Of a DNA stretch of 60,394 nt, positions 46,666-55,815 are shown piece after piece. Position 1 is the stretch's first letter, and every line of letters starts with the position of its first letter. The notes beneath the pieces were generated by a model. It was not told the DNA's origin, ran no database searches, and worked only from the letters and a program-made list of their open reading frames with translations. Origin of the DNA: JAPHTQ01 sp050287105 (lineage in GTDB: Bacteria; Pseudomonadota; Gammaproteobacteria; Thiohalomonadales; Thiohalomonadaceae); NCBI GenBank assembly GCA_050287105.1, contig JBNKBG010000006.1, positions 1 through 60,394 of the forward strand, read 5' to 3'. Position numbers and translations under genes: made by a program.

Positions 46666-48432
46666 ATGAAACACCACCTCCAGCAACTCGTTAACGCCGC
46701 CCTGCAGTCGCTGCTTGCCGACGGTTCCCTCGACTGTGAACTGCCCGAGAGCATCACCATCGAGCGCACACGCGATCGCAGCCACGGTGACTTCGCCTGC
46801 AACATCGCCATGGTGCTATCCAAGGCGGCGCGCAGCAAACCGCGCGACCTGGCGGAGAAGGTGGTGGCCAACCTGCCTGCCTCCGAGCGGGTGGCGAAGG
46901 TCGAGATCGCTGGACCCGGCTTCATCAACTTCACCATGGCCGAGGCCGCTTTCCATGCGGTGGTCGGCGAGGTGCTGGAAGCGAGCGAGGCGTGGGGTCG
47001 TTCCACCGTCGGTAACGGCAAGCGGGTGCAGGTGGAATTCGTCTCCGCCAACCCCACCGGGCCGCTGCACGTCGGCCATGGTCGCGGTGCCGCCTACGGC
47101 GCCACCGTTGCTGACCTGCTGGCGGCTGCCGGGTTCGATGTGCACCGCGAATACTACGTCAACGATGCCGGACGGCAGATGGACATCCTCGGTACCTCCA
47201 TCTGGCTGCGCTATCTGGAACTGGCCGGCGAGAAGCTGGCCTTCCCGGTTAACGGCTATAAAGGCGATTACGTCTGGGACATTGCCGCTACATTGCATCG
47301 CGAGCACGGTGATGCTTTCCGTCATGCTACTGCCGATGTTTTCGAAAACATTCCTGCCGACGAACCGGATGGCGGTGACAAGGAAGATCACATCGACGCG
47401 CTGATCGATCGCGCCAAGCAACTGCTCGGTGCCGCCGATTACCGCACCGTGTTCGACCTCGGTCTCGACACCATCCTCGCCGACATTCGCCAGGACCTAG
47501 AAGAGTTCGGCGTCGCCTACGAAGAGTGGTATTCGGAGCGTTCGCTGGTGGAGAGCGGTCGCGTCGACGAAGCGATCGAACAACTGAAAAAGTCGGGTCA
47601 CATCTACGAAGAGCAGGGTGCGCTCTGGTTCCGCTCCACCGATTTCGGCGATGAGAAGGATCGCGTGGTGGTGCGCGACAACGGCGTGAAGACCTACTTC
47701 GCTTCCGACATCGCCTACCACTGGCACAAACTGGATCGCGGCTTCGATCGCGTGATCGACATCTGGGGTGCGGACCACCACGGCTACGTGCCGCGGGTAA
47801 AAGCCGCGCTGACGGCGATGGGCGACAAGAAAGATGCCGACAAACTCGATGTGCTGCTGGTGCAATTCGCCATCCTCTATCGCGGCGGCGAACGGGTGCA
47901 GATGTCGACCCGCTCGGGCTCCTTCGTCACCCTGCGCGAACTGCGCGATGAAGTGGGCAACGACGCGGCACGTTTCTTCTACGTGATGCGCAAGTGCGAA
48001 CAGCACATGGACTTCGATCTGGATCTGGCGAAGTCGCAGTCCAACGACAACCCGCTCTACTACATCCAGTACGCTCACGCCCGCGTCTGCAGCGTGTTGC
48101 GGCAGATGAGCGAAAAGGGTTTCAGTCACGATCAAAACAGCGGCCTGGAAAAACTGGCGTTGCTCAACGAGCAACATGAACAGGATCTGATGCGCACCCT
48201 GTCGCGCTATCCGGAAACCGTGGAAGCGGCGGCGTTGACTCACGAGCCGCACCAGCTCGCTCACTACCTGCGCGAACTGGCTAACGACTTCCACACCTAC
48301 TACAATGCCCACCAGTTCCTGGTCGACGATGCAGCGGTGCGCGATGCGCGCCTCTGTCTGATCCAGGCGACCCGTCAGGCGATCGCCAACGGCCTGTCGC
48401 TGCTCGGTTGTTCCGCACCGGAGAGCATGTAA
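46666..48432 (+). CDS. argS: Arginyl-tRNA synthetase
   Basis: The 588-residue class I synthetase has GPLHVGHGRGA as the HIGH-type motif, an N-terminal additional domain, and the QMSTRSG variant of KMSKS. A C-terminal DALR-type anticodon domain follows (PHQLAHYLRELANDFHTYYN). It charges tRNA-Arg. An ftsN-like gene follows after three bases, as in other gammaproteobacteria. Confidence 0.96.
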   Translation: MKHHLQQLVNAALQSLLADGSLDCELPESITIERTRDRSHGDFACNIAMVLSKAARSKPRDLAEKVVANLPASERVAKVEIAGPGFINFTMAEAAFHAVVGEVLEASEAWGRSTVGNGKRVQVEFVSANPTGPLHVGHGRGAAYGATVADLLAAAGFDVHREYYVNDAGRQMDILGTSIWLRYLELAGEKLAFPVNGYKGDYVWDIAATLHREHGDAFRHATADVFENIPADEPDGGDKEDHIDALIDRAKQLLGAADYRTVFDLGLDTILADIRQDLEEFGVAYEEWYSERSLVESGRVDEAIEQLKKSGHIYEEQGALWFRSTDFGDEKDRVVVRDNGVKTYFASDIAYHWHKLDRGFDRVIDIWGADHHGYVPRVKAALTAMGDKKDADKLDVLLVQFAILYRGGERVQMSTRSGSFVTLRELRDEVGNDAARFFYVMRKCEQHMDFDLDLAKSQSNDNPLYYIQYAHARVCSVLRQMSEKGFSHDQNSGLEKLALLNEQHEQDLMRTLSRYPETVEAAALTHEPHQLAHYLRELANDFHTYYNAHQFLVDDAAVRDARLCLIQATRQAIANGLSLLGCSAPESM

Positions 48433-48435
48433 AAG

Positions 48436-48999
48436 ATGGCCCGTCGCGACTACGCCAAGCGCACCACCACCCGCAGCAATAAAAAGAAGCCGTTGCCGGG
48501 TTGGGTGTGGATGCTTGGCGGTCTGGTGGCAGGCCTGTTCATCGCCTTCCTGGTCTATGTGCAGAAAGAGGGCACGGCTCCTACCAGGATTGCGAGCAAG
48601 GCCAAAGATAAACCTGCTGTTACCGATACCCGCGCGGTGAAGAAAACCACACCGCCCCCGGCGCCGAAAAAGCGCGACGGGATCAACTTCGACTTCTATA
48701 ACATTCTTCCTGAGCTGGAAGTGGTGATCCCGGATCTCGAACTGGGACGGGAGGAGGAAAAGGCCACCTACTACCTGCAGGTGGGTTCCTTTAAAAGTCA
48801 GGAAGAGGCCGAGTCGCGCAAGGCCGAACTGCTGCTGCTCAATTTCACTCCCTCGGTACAGACCGTCACCGTCGATAACAGCCAGACCTGGCACCGGGTT
48901 CGTCTCGGTCCCTTTACCGATCGCCGCTCGGTAGACAAGGCCCGTCGCCGTCTGCAGGACAACGGCATCGACTTCATCATGCTCAAGGATAAAAGCTAG
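48436..48999 (+). CDS. FtsN-like SPOR-domain division protein
   Basis: The 187-residue protein has a basic cytoplasmic N-terminus, one membrane segment (about residues 23-42), a Pro/Lys-rich linker and a C-terminal SPOR domain (about 108-185). The SPOR domain includes YLQVGSFKSQEEAE and the RLGPFTDR signature. SPOR domains bind denuded peptidoglycan at the septum. Position after argS and the architecture support FtsN identity, though the chain is shorter than E. coli FtsN (319 residues). Confidence 0.87.
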   Translation: MARRDYAKRTTTRSNKKKPLPGWVWMLGGLVAGLFIAFLVYVQKEGTAPTRIASKAKDKPAVTDTRAVKKTTPPPAPKKRDGINFDFYNILPELEVVIPDLELGREEEKATYYLQVGSFKSQEEAESRKAELLLLNFTPSVQTVTVDNSQTWHRVRLGPFTDRRSVDKARRRLQDNGIDFIMLKDKS

Positions 49000-49070
49000 C
49001 TGCAGGTTAAAGGACAAAGGTTAAAGGTTAAAAACTTGTGCTAGTGCGTGTGATATAGGCGAATATCCTG

Positions 49071-49147
49071 CCTTTCACCTTTCACCTTTCACCTTTCACC
49101 TTTCACCTTTCACATTTCACCTTTCACCTTTCACCTTTCACCTTTCA
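49071..49147. repeat. Heptamer tandem repeat CCTTTCA (11 copies)
   Basis: Eleven contiguous copies, one with a single change (CATTTCA), are followed by two degenerate copies up to 49160, just before the ATG at 49166. A related inverse motif with GGTTAAAG units lies at 49004-49033. The tract is intergenic, so copy-number change would alter the spacing between any promoter and the zinc peptidase gene. Confidence 0.9.
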
Positions 49148-49165
49148 CCTGTTACCTTTATCCCC

Positions 49166-49849
49166 ATGCCATACGCCATCCTCATCATTCTGATCCTTGC
49201 CCTGGTCTTCGGTCCTCAATGGTGGGCACAGTGGACCTTCCGTCGCTACAGCAAGGAGCGCAAGGATATCCCAGGGAACGGTGCCGAGCTGGCGCGACAT
49301 CTGCTGAAAAAGATGGAGATCGAAGGTGTCGGTGTGGAACAGACCGACAAAGGCGATCACTACGATCCGAAGGCGCGCATGGTGCGCCTTAGCGACGACA
49401 ACCACAACGGACGTTCACTCACCGCTATCGCGGTCGCCGCCCATGAAGTGGGCCACGCCATTCAACACCACCGCAACGAAAGCCTGCTCAACACCCGCAC
49501 CCGGCTGATCCTCTTCGCCCAACTGGCGCAACAGGTCGGCGCCGGTTTCATGTTCGCCATTCCGTTGATAACTGCCTTCACCAAGCTGCCGCAAAGCGGC
49601 CTGCTGATGTTTCTCGTCGGCCTCGCCAGCATGGGCATGGCCAGTGTGGTGCATCTGGTTACGTTGCCGGTGGAGTGGGACGCCAGCTTCAACAAGGCGC
49701 TGCCACTGTTGCAGCACGGGCGATACATCAGTGAAAAAGACGAAGCAGCAGTGCGCAGGATTTTGCGCGCGGCGGCATTGACCTACGTCGCCGCGTCACT
49801 GGCGAGCTTGTTGAACCTTGCCAGATGGATCAGGTTCTTTCGCCGCTAA
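49166..49849 (+). CDS. Membrane zinc metallopeptidase (Zn_peptidase_2 family)
   Basis: The 227-residue protein has an N-terminal membrane segment (about 3-22) and an HExxH zinc motif, H93-EVG-H97, in AAHEVGHAIQ. It has two or three further membrane segments from about residue 115. This is the pattern of the PF04298-type membrane zinc metallopeptidase family. The substrate is unknown. A heptamer repeat occupies its upstream region. Confidence 0.85.
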   Translation: MPYAILIILILALVFGPQWWAQWTFRRYSKERKDIPGNGAELARHLLKKMEIEGVGVEQTDKGDHYDPKARMVRLSDDNHNGRSLTAIAVAAHEVGHAIQHHRNESLLNTRTRLILFAQLAQQVGAGFMFAIPLITAFTKLPQSGLLMFLVGLASMGMASVVHLVTLPVEWDASFNKALPLLQHGRYISEKDEAAVRRILRAAALTYVAASLASLLNLARWIRFFRR

Positions 49850-50112
49850 AAAATGCATGCCATGGTACGCACCGAATATATGGATGTTGTTAATTTGAAG
49901 CACAGGTAGGATGGGCAAGGCTAAGCGTGCTCATTATATATATCGCATGTGCTGTGCTAATCAAAAGTTTTTGATCTTGCCAAAATCTTCCCGATAACCC
50001 TTCTGGAGCTGTCCTGGCAACTTCCTTTTTTGTGGTGAGTGATGTATATCTGGTGAGAGTAATTCTTTGTGATTAGGGAATTTATTTATAGCAATTTATG
50101 TGGAGGGAACCG
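49850..50112. other. AT-rich gap with a partial dispersed repeat, no gene seen
   Basis: No gene-like frame is visible. A fragment GTAGGATGGGCAAGGCTAAGC at about 49909 resembles a dispersed intergenic repeat related to the hairpin at 10949-10974. The rest is AT-rich and probably carries the promoter of the DUF4124 gene. Confidence 0.5.
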
Positions 50113-50565
50113 ATGAATAAATTTGTATTGTTGTTGTTGGGCTGCGTTAGCCAGGTGGCTTATGCTGGAGTGTACAAATGGGTAGATGACAATGGGCATG
50201 TCCAGTACGGTGAGCGTCCTCCTGCTACGGCAAGTCAGGTGAAACCAATGAAACTTAAGCCATCGCCTCCGCAATCTGCAGAAGCTCAAGAGGAGTATTC
50301 TTCAAGGGCTATGAAACGAAAACAGGAGCAAGAACAAAAACAGAAACAGGAGGCTAAACTTGAGGCAATAGTCGCTAAGGAAAGGGCCATAGCTGAGGTG
50401 CACGAGAAAAACTGCAAAGTTGCCCGCTCAAATCTAAATACAATTACGATGGGAGGTAGGGTTTTCAATATGGATGACAAAGGTAATCGCATCTTCGTGA
50501 GTGACGCACAACGTGAAAGTAAAACCCAGGAGGCTATGAAAGCTGTGGAAAAGTGGTGCCGCTAA
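50113..50565 (+). CDS. DUF4124 secreted protein
   Basis: The 150-residue protein has a signal peptide (about residues 1-19), the DUF4124 motif GVYKWVDDNGHVQYGERPP, a Lys/Gln-rich coiled-coil middle and a late Cys pair (NCKVARSNL and KWCR). The ATG at 50113 follows GGAGGG. It resembles the shorter DUF4124 protein at 35103-35741. It is followed by copies of a TTCATCGGAATGACGA repeat. Confidence 0.82.
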   Translation: MNKFVLLLLGCVSQVAYAGVYKWVDDNGHVQYGERPPATASQVKPMKLKPSPPQSAEAQEEYSSRAMKRKQEQEQKQKQEAKLEAIVAKERAIAEVHEKNCKVARSNLNTITMGGRVFNMDDKGNRIFVSDAQRESKTQEAMKAVEKWCR

Positions 50566-50590
50566 TAGAGCGGCTTCAACTGTTAAAGCA

Positions 50591-50675
50591 TTCATCGGAA
50601 TGACGAAGAACGCCAACGGACACGTTTCGCTTAGCCCATCCTGCATATGAACTCCGATGTTCATCGGAATGACGA
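50591..50675. repeat. 16-bp direct repeat TTCATCGGAATGACGA (50591 and 50660)
   Basis: Two identical copies occur between the DUF4124 gene and the carboxylesterase. They look like remnants of a dispersed intergenic repeat. Position 50681 starts the carboxylesterase. Confidence 0.65.
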
Positions 50676-50680
50676 CAACT

Positions 50681-51349
50681 CTATCGCAAACTCCTTCTAA
50701 TCCACCTCGCTATTGCTTCAATCTCCGACGGACAAACACTATGCGGCATAGTGTACTCATGCCACTCCACTTCATGTCCCAGTTCGATGAGTCGATCGCG
50801 TGATCGCTGTGCACCGATGATGGGGATGATCGGATCGCCGTTGCCGTGGGCCATGAAGATCGGGATGTCGCTGTTGGCGGTGTGTTTTTCGTCGGCCACG
50901 GTGTCGGCCAGCGGCAGGTAGGTGGAGAGGGCGATGATGCCGCCGAGGGATTGCGGGTAGCGCAGGCCGGTGTGCAGGACGATGGCGCCGCCCTGGGAGA
51001 ATCCGGCTAGAAGGATCCGTTCGCTGGGAATTCCGCTGTCGACTTGCAGTTGAATCAATGCCTGGATCTGCTGTTCTGATTCCCGTGTGCCCTGTGCATC
51101 CTGTCCCTGGCTCAGGTCGGGGGCGGTGATGTCGTACCAGGCACGCATGACGTAGCCGTTGTTGATCGTCACCGGGCGCATCGGTGCGTGGGGCAGGATG
51201 AAGCGGATCGCCAACTCCTCCAGCCCCAGTTGTGGCACGATGGGCTCAAAGTCGTAGCCGTCGGCGCCGAGGCCGTGTAACCAGATCACGGCGGCGTCGG
51301 CAGGGCGGTTTGGTTCGATGGTGATGGCTGGCAGGAGTTGTTCGCTCAT
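50681..51349 (-). CDS. Carboxylesterase (phospholipase/carboxylesterase family)
   Basis: The 222-residue alpha/beta hydrolase has VIWLHGLGADGYDF for the oxyanion hole, the nucleophile motif GFSQGG, an Asp in HGNGDPIIP and a His near the C-terminus. Such enzymes cleave short-chain esters or lysophospholipids. The ATG at 51349 lies just before the conserved start (MSEQLLPAI). The extended frame to 51496 is unsupported. Confidence 0.9.
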   Translation of the reverse strand: MSEQLLPAITIEPNRPADAAVIWLHGLGADGYDFEPIVPQLGLEELAIRFILPHAPMRPVTINNGYVMRAWYDITAPDLSQGQDAQGTRESEQQIQALIQLQVDSGIPSERILLAGFSQGGAIVLHTGLRYPQSLGGIIALSTYLPLADTVADEKHTANSDIPIFMAHGNGDPIIPIIGAQRSRDRLIELGHEVEWHEYTMPHSVCPSEIEAIARWIRRSLR

Positions 51350-51475
51350 TACAAAAGACTCTTGGTTGGTTTGGCTCACGATAGAGTCGAAGCCGGGTCC
51401 ATGCAAGTCGCTTTGTCTATTCAGAGGTCGAGGCCGTATAATCGACTGCTTGGGTATTCGTGATGGGGGTGCTAT

Positions 51476-51631
51476 ATGTGTGGTTGCCGTGCGCATTATC
51501 TATGGCTGGGGGTGGTCCTCGCACTGGGTGTGATGAGTCTGCTCTCTGCCTGTGGTGCCAAGGGGGAGCTCTATTTGCCGCCCGCACAAAAAGAAGCGCC
51601 GCAGAGTAGCGGCGAGGATTCGACAAAGTAA
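51476..51631 (+). CDS. lptM: Small lipoprotein LptM (YifL-like)
   Basis: This 51-residue lipoprotein has a hydrophobic signal and a lipobox LLSA-C26, followed by GAKGELYLPP, the pattern of LptM. LptM stabilises the LptD-LptE LPS translocon by aiding LptD disulfide formation. It directly precedes lysA, as in other gammaproteobacteria. It is too short to catch easily, but position, lipobox and the GxLYLPP motif support it. Confidence 0.85.
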   Translation: MCGCRAHYLWLGVVLALGVMSLLSACGAKGELYLPPAQKEAPQSSGEDSTK

Positions 51632-51640
51632 CGGAAACTG

Positions 51641-52894
51641 ATGGACTACTTTAATTATCAGCAGGGGCGTCTCTACGCCGAAGAGGTGGATCTGGCCGAA
51701 CTGGCGCAACAGTACGGCACGCCCGCTTACGTCTATTCACGCGCCACCATTGAGCGCCACTGGCGTGCCTTCGATGCGGCGATGGCCGGAGTGGAGCATC
51801 TCGTTTGCTATGCGGTAAAGGCCAACTCCAATCTGGCGGTGCTGAACCTGATGGCGCGGCTCGGTTCCGGTTTCGACATCGTCTCGCTGGGTGAACTGGA
51901 GCGGGTGATCGCTGCGGGCGGCGATCCGCACAAGGTGGTCTTCTCCGGTGTGGGCAAGCGCAGCAGTGAGATCCGCCGTGCGCTGGAACTGGGGATCTAC
52001 TGTTTCAATGTGGAGTCGGAGTCGGAGCTGGAGCGGATCGACGGGATTGCCCGCGAGATGGGTCTGCGTGCGCCGATCTCTCTGCGGGTCAATCCCGACG
52101 TGGATGCCAAGACCCATCCCTATATCTCCACCGGATTGAAAGAGAACAAGTTCGGTATCGCCATTGAGCGCGCCGCCGAGGTCTACGCCCGTGCGGCGGA
52201 GATGGCAGGTATTCGTGTGCTGGGTGTCGACTGCCACATCGGTTCGCAACTGACCCGACTGGCTCCCTTTATCGATGCGCTGGAGCGGGTGCTCAAGCTG
52301 GTGGACCAGCTTTACGAGATGGGGATTGCCCTGTCGCACATCGATCTCGGTGGCGGTCTCGGCATTGCCTATAAAGATGAAGAGCCACCGCTGCCCGGTG
52401 ATTACATCGCGCCGCTGCTGGATCAGTTGGCGGGTCGAGACCTGACGGTGTTGATCGAACCGGGCCGCGCCATCGTCGGTAATGCGGGTATGCTGCTGAC
52501 CCGGGTCGAGTACCTCAAGCACCATGAGGAGAAGAACTTCGCCATCGTTGATGCGGCGATGAACGATCTGATCCGTCCGACCCTCTACCAAGCGTGGATG
52601 GCGATCATGCCGGTGCTGCCGCGTGAGGGTGTGGCAACGCAGAACTACGACGTGGTCGGCCCGATCTGTGAGACCGGTGATTACCTGGGCAAGGATCGCG
52701 AGCTGGCGATTGAAGAGGGAGACCTGCTGGCGGTGCGCTCCGCCGGTGCCTATGGCTTTACCATGAGCTCCAACTACAACACCCGACCACGTGCGGTGGA
52801 GTTGATGGTCGATGGTGACAAGGTACATGTAGTGCGCGAGCGGGAAACCCTGGCGCAACTGTGGCAGGGCGAGAAGGCGTTGCCGGAAGAATGA
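51641..52894 (+). CDS. lysA: Diaminopimelate decarboxylase
   Basis: This 417-residue PLP enzyme makes lysine from meso-diaminopimelate. It has YAVKANSN (the PLP lysine motif), HIGSQ, the GGGLGI loop, EPGRAIVGNAG and a GPICETGD motif with the active-site Cys. It is preceded by lptM and overlaps the methyltransferase gene by four bases. dapF, usually its neighbour, is elsewhere in this window. Confidence 0.96.
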   Translation: MDYFNYQQGRLYAEEVDLAELAQQYGTPAYVYSRATIERHWRAFDAAMAGVEHLVCYAVKANSNLAVLNLMARLGSGFDIVSLGELERVIAAGGDPHKVVFSGVGKRSSEIRRALELGIYCFNVESESELERIDGIAREMGLRAPISLRVNPDVDAKTHPYISTGLKENKFGIAIERAAEVYARAAEMAGIRVLGVDCHIGSQLTRLAPFIDALERVLKLVDQLYEMGIALSHIDLGGGLGIAYKDEEPPLPGDYIAPLLDQLAGRDLTVLIEPGRAIVGNAGMLLTRVEYLKHHEEKNFAIVDAAMNDLIRPTLYQAWMAIMPVLPREGVATQNYDVVGPICETGDYLGKDRELAIEEGDLLAVRSAGAYGFTMSSNYNTRPRAVELMVDGDKVHVVRERETLAQLWQGEKALPEE

Positions 52895-53553
52895 TGGAGC
52901 GCATCCCAGAAGCGGAATTGATGGATGATTTCGAACAGGCCAGGGCCTACGCCCTGGCCGATTTCTCTGAGCCGCACAACCGTTTCATCGAGCTGTTCAA
53001 AGAGAAATTTCCCGAAGAGGTCACTGGCGTGGTGCTGGAACCGGGCTGTGGCACAGGTGACATCAGTCAGCGTTTTGCCGAGGCCTTCCCCTCCTGCCGC
53101 ATTCACGCCCTCGACGGCGCCGAACAGATGTTGATGTTTGCACGCCAGCGTATCGATTTCGCCAGCCTGCATGAACAGATTCGGATCTTCTGTCGCATGT
53201 TACCGGTAGCGAGCATGCCGGTGGAGAAATACGACGTGGTGATCTGCAACAGTCTGCTGCACCATCTCGATGATCCCCAGGTGCTTTGGCAAGCGGTAAA
53301 ACAGTTTACCCGTCCGGGCAGTCGCGTCTTTATCATGGACCTGAAGCGCTGTGCTTCGAGTGAGGAGGCAGCGCGGTTAGTGGAGCAGTATTCCGCCAAT
53401 GAGCCGGAAGTACTGAAAAAGGATTTCTATAATTCCCTGCACGCTGCCTTTACCCCAGACGAGGTGAGCGAACAATTACGCGAAGCGGGGCTCAATAGTC
53501 TGAAAGTCGAGGTGGTGAGTGATCGCCACCTGATCGTCTACGGGCAGATCTGA
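52891..53553 (+). CDS. SAM-dependent methyltransferase
   Basis: The 220-residue class I methyltransferase has motif I as LEPGCGTGD, an Asp-rich second strand (HALDGAEQML), CNSLLHHLDDP and FIMDLKR. The substrate is unknown. ATGA overlap with lysA implies translational coupling, but the link to lysine synthesis is not obvious. Confidence 0.85.
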   Translation: MMERIPEAELMDDFEQARAYALADFSEPHNRFIELFKEKFPEEVTGVVLEPGCGTGDISQRFAEAFPSCRIHALDGAEQMLMFARQRIDFASLHEQIRIFCRMLPVASMPVEKYDVVICNSLLHHLDDPQVLWQAVKQFTRPGSRVFIMDLKRCASSEEAARLVEQYSANEPEVLKKDFYNSLHAAFTPDEVSEQLREAGLNSLKVEVVSDRHLIVYGQI

Positions 53554-53692
53554 TTCAAGGCATAAAACCTCCCTCCATTGGCTGGCTTTGCGTGTCTTCA
53601 GCCAGCGCTAAGTTACACCTGCATAATGACCTCTACCCTGGCTCTTGCTATGGTTGGTAAATAACGGATTTCTGCGCAGGTAGTGCGACCCC

Positions 53693-55741
53693 ATGATCTC
53701 GGCGTTTTTTAACTTCTTCACCCGTGGCAGGCGGGGATTGACCCTCGCTTCGCATCTGTTGGCGGTCGCCTCCGTGTTTCTGGTGGTGTTGCTTAACTAT
53801 GCTGGCAATCCGTTTTTTGAGGCCTTCGAGGCCAAGAGCTACGATTTGCGTTTCAGCCAATGGCGTGGCCCGATTAAGCCCAGCGACAAGATCGCCATTA
53901 TTGCCATTGACGAAAAGAGTATCGTCGAACTGGGGCGCTTTCCCTGGAGTCGGGGTGAATATGTGCGGTTGTTGGAGAGGCTTTCCGCTGTCGACGCCAG
54001 GGCGGTGATACTGGATGTTTTCTTCGCCGAACCCGAGAGTCCGGAGATCGATCAGGCGTTGGCTGCCGCCCTGAAGAGGGCGGGTAACGTCACGCTGCCG
54101 GAATACCTCGACCTGAATAGTGAGTTTCAGGTCACCGGTGCGATACGCAACATCCCGTTGCTTGAGGCGAGTGCTGCCAGGCTGGCACATATCAATTTCT
54201 TTCCCGAACATGACGGTATCAATCGGCGTAACCTGTTGCTGATCCAGGATGGCGATACGTTGGTGCCTTCTCTGGGCCTGGCGGGAGCAATGGCGGCTCT
54301 GGATGTAGAGACTTTTCAGCCTGGTAGTTTCAGCATCAATGTGGGCGAACGCCATGTTCCGGTCAACCCGAGTTACAACTACGCCATGTGGATTAACTTT
54401 GTTGGTCCATCGCACACTTTTCCCTACTACTCCTTTACCGATGTGCTGCACGGTCGCGTTGACCCGGCATTGCTGAAGGATAAGGTGTTGTTTGTCGGCG
54501 CCACCGCCCTGGGCATCTATGACATGCGGGTGACGCCGTTCGACAAAAACTCCCCCGGGGTTGAGGTGCACGCCACCGTTGCCGACAATATCATCAGTGG
54601 ACGCTTCATTCGCCAGTCGGGGATGGAGGCGCTGTTCGATATCTTCTCCATTCTTGTGCTCGGTTTTGCCACCTACTATCTGACCCTGCGCCTGCCCTAT
54701 TACGCGGTGTTGCCTGCGATATGGACGCTGCTCGCCGCCTATCTCTGGCTCACCTACCTGGCCTTCGTTGCCGGACACTGGTTGAGCATGATCTATCCGA
54801 TCCTGGCCTCGGCCTTTGCCCTGCTCACCGGTGGCGGTTATCGCTATCTGGTGCTGGAGCGGCTGGCGCGAGAGATGCGCTCCATGTTCTCCAGTTACCT
54901 CTCGCCCAAGCTGGTGGCGCGACTGGAGCGGGAGCCGGAATCGGCGCGCATCGGTGGCGACAACAAGGAGATCACCGTCGCCTTTACCGATATCCGTGGC
55001 TTTACCTCCTTCAGTGAGAAGCACACGCCGCAGCAGGTGGTAGCGCAGCTGAACGAATATCTGGATGCCATGGTACAGGTGATCGATCGCTTTGACGGTA
55101 CCGTGGATAAATTCATGGGGGACGGCATCATGGTCTACTGGGGCGCGCCGCTGCCCCAGGCAAAACATGCGGAGCAGGCGATGGCCTGTATGCTGGCGAT
55201 GGAGGGGAGTCTGCAGCAGCTTTGTAACCGCTGGAAAAGCGAAGGGCGGCAACCCTTTACTCTGCGTGCCGGGATCGAATCCGGCGAGGTGGTGGCAGGG
55301 AATATCGGTTCGCGTAGCAAGAAGATGGAATACACCGTCATTGGTGACACGGTAAACATGGCGGCGCGGCTGGAAGGGGCGGCCAAATACTACGGTGTCG
55401 AATTTCTGGTGGGGGAAGAGAGCTACCGCCGTTGTTGCGAGCATTATCACTTTCGTGAAATCGACAAAATCAGGGTGCTGGGAAAGGAGATCCCGACTAC
55501 TGTTTATGAACTGATCGGCCCTGCCGATGAGGCGGAATCGCCACTGAACGCGCCCTTTGCCGCCGCGTTGTCGCTCTACCGGCAACGACGCTGGTCTGAG
55601 GCGGCAGCGGGATTCAGGCAGATTTTGCAGGCGTTCCCCAACGACAGACCCAGCGAAATATATCTGGAACGCTGCGACTATTTTTCCGCCACTCCACCGG
55701 CCGACGACTGGGACGGTGTATTTAACCGTAGCGACAAGTAA
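53693..55741 (+). CDS. CHASE2-domain adenylate/guanylate cyclase
   Basis: The 682-residue protein has an N-terminal membrane segment and a large periplasmic CHASE2 sensor (about residues 40-300). Several membrane segments follow (about 308-385), then a class III nucleotidyl cyclase domain (about 420-605). The domain has metal-binding AFTDIRGFTSFSE and KFMGDGIMVYWGA. A TPR-like tail ends the protein. It would make a cyclic nucleotide in response to an extracytoplasmic signal. Specific product and ligand are not known. Confidence 0.9.
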   Translation: MISAFFNFFTRGRRGLTLASHLLAVASVFLVVLLNYAGNPFFEAFEAKSYDLRFSQWRGPIKPSDKIAIIAIDEKSIVELGRFPWSRGEYVRLLERLSAVDARAVILDVFFAEPESPEIDQALAAALKRAGNVTLPEYLDLNSEFQVTGAIRNIPLLEASAARLAHINFFPEHDGINRRNLLLIQDGDTLVPSLGLAGAMAALDVETFQPGSFSINVGERHVPVNPSYNYAMWINFVGPSHTFPYYSFTDVLHGRVDPALLKDKVLFVGATALGIYDMRVTPFDKNSPGVEVHATVADNIISGRFIRQSGMEALFDIFSILVLGFATYYLTLRLPYYAVLPAIWTLLAAYLWLTYLAFVAGHWLSMIYPILASAFALLTGGGYRYLVLERLAREMRSMFSSYLSPKLVARLEREPESARIGGDNKEITVAFTDIRGFTSFSEKHTPQQVVAQLNEYLDAMVQVIDRFDGTVDKFMGDGIMVYWGAPLPQAKHAEQAMACMLAMEGSLQQLCNRWKSEGRQPFTLRAGIESGEVVAGNIGSRSKKMEYTVIGDTVNMAARLEGAAKYYGVEFLVGEESYRRCCEHYHFREIDKIRVLGKEIPTTVYELIGPADEAESPLNAPFAAALSLYRQRRWSEAAAGFRQILQAFPNDRPSEIYLERCDYFSATPPADDWDGVFNRSDK

Positions 55742-55815
55742 GATGTGGAACTGCTGCGGTGGTTACAGGTCACAAAATCGGCGTCTTGACTGACGACGCC
55801 AGGGGATAAGTACCA

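Noticed and set aside
47497..49017. A 506-residue minus-strand frame antisense to argS and the FtsN-like gene
   Set aside because: It lies wholly opposite well-supported genes, and its sequence is repetitive in His, Arg and Gln, as expected of a shadow frame.
49071..49160. CRISPR-like array
   Set aside because: Contiguous heptamers with no spacers, so it is a simple tandem repeat.
51737..52858. A 373-residue minus-strand frame antisense to lysA
   Set aside because: lysA is unmistakable on the plus strand. The antisense frame has no domain.
53648..55585. A 645-residue minus-strand frame antisense to the CHASE2 cyclase
   Set aside because: It is the antisense shadow of a gene with clear CHASE2 and cyclase motifs. 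Codon periodicity and the lack of any recognisable domain argue against it.
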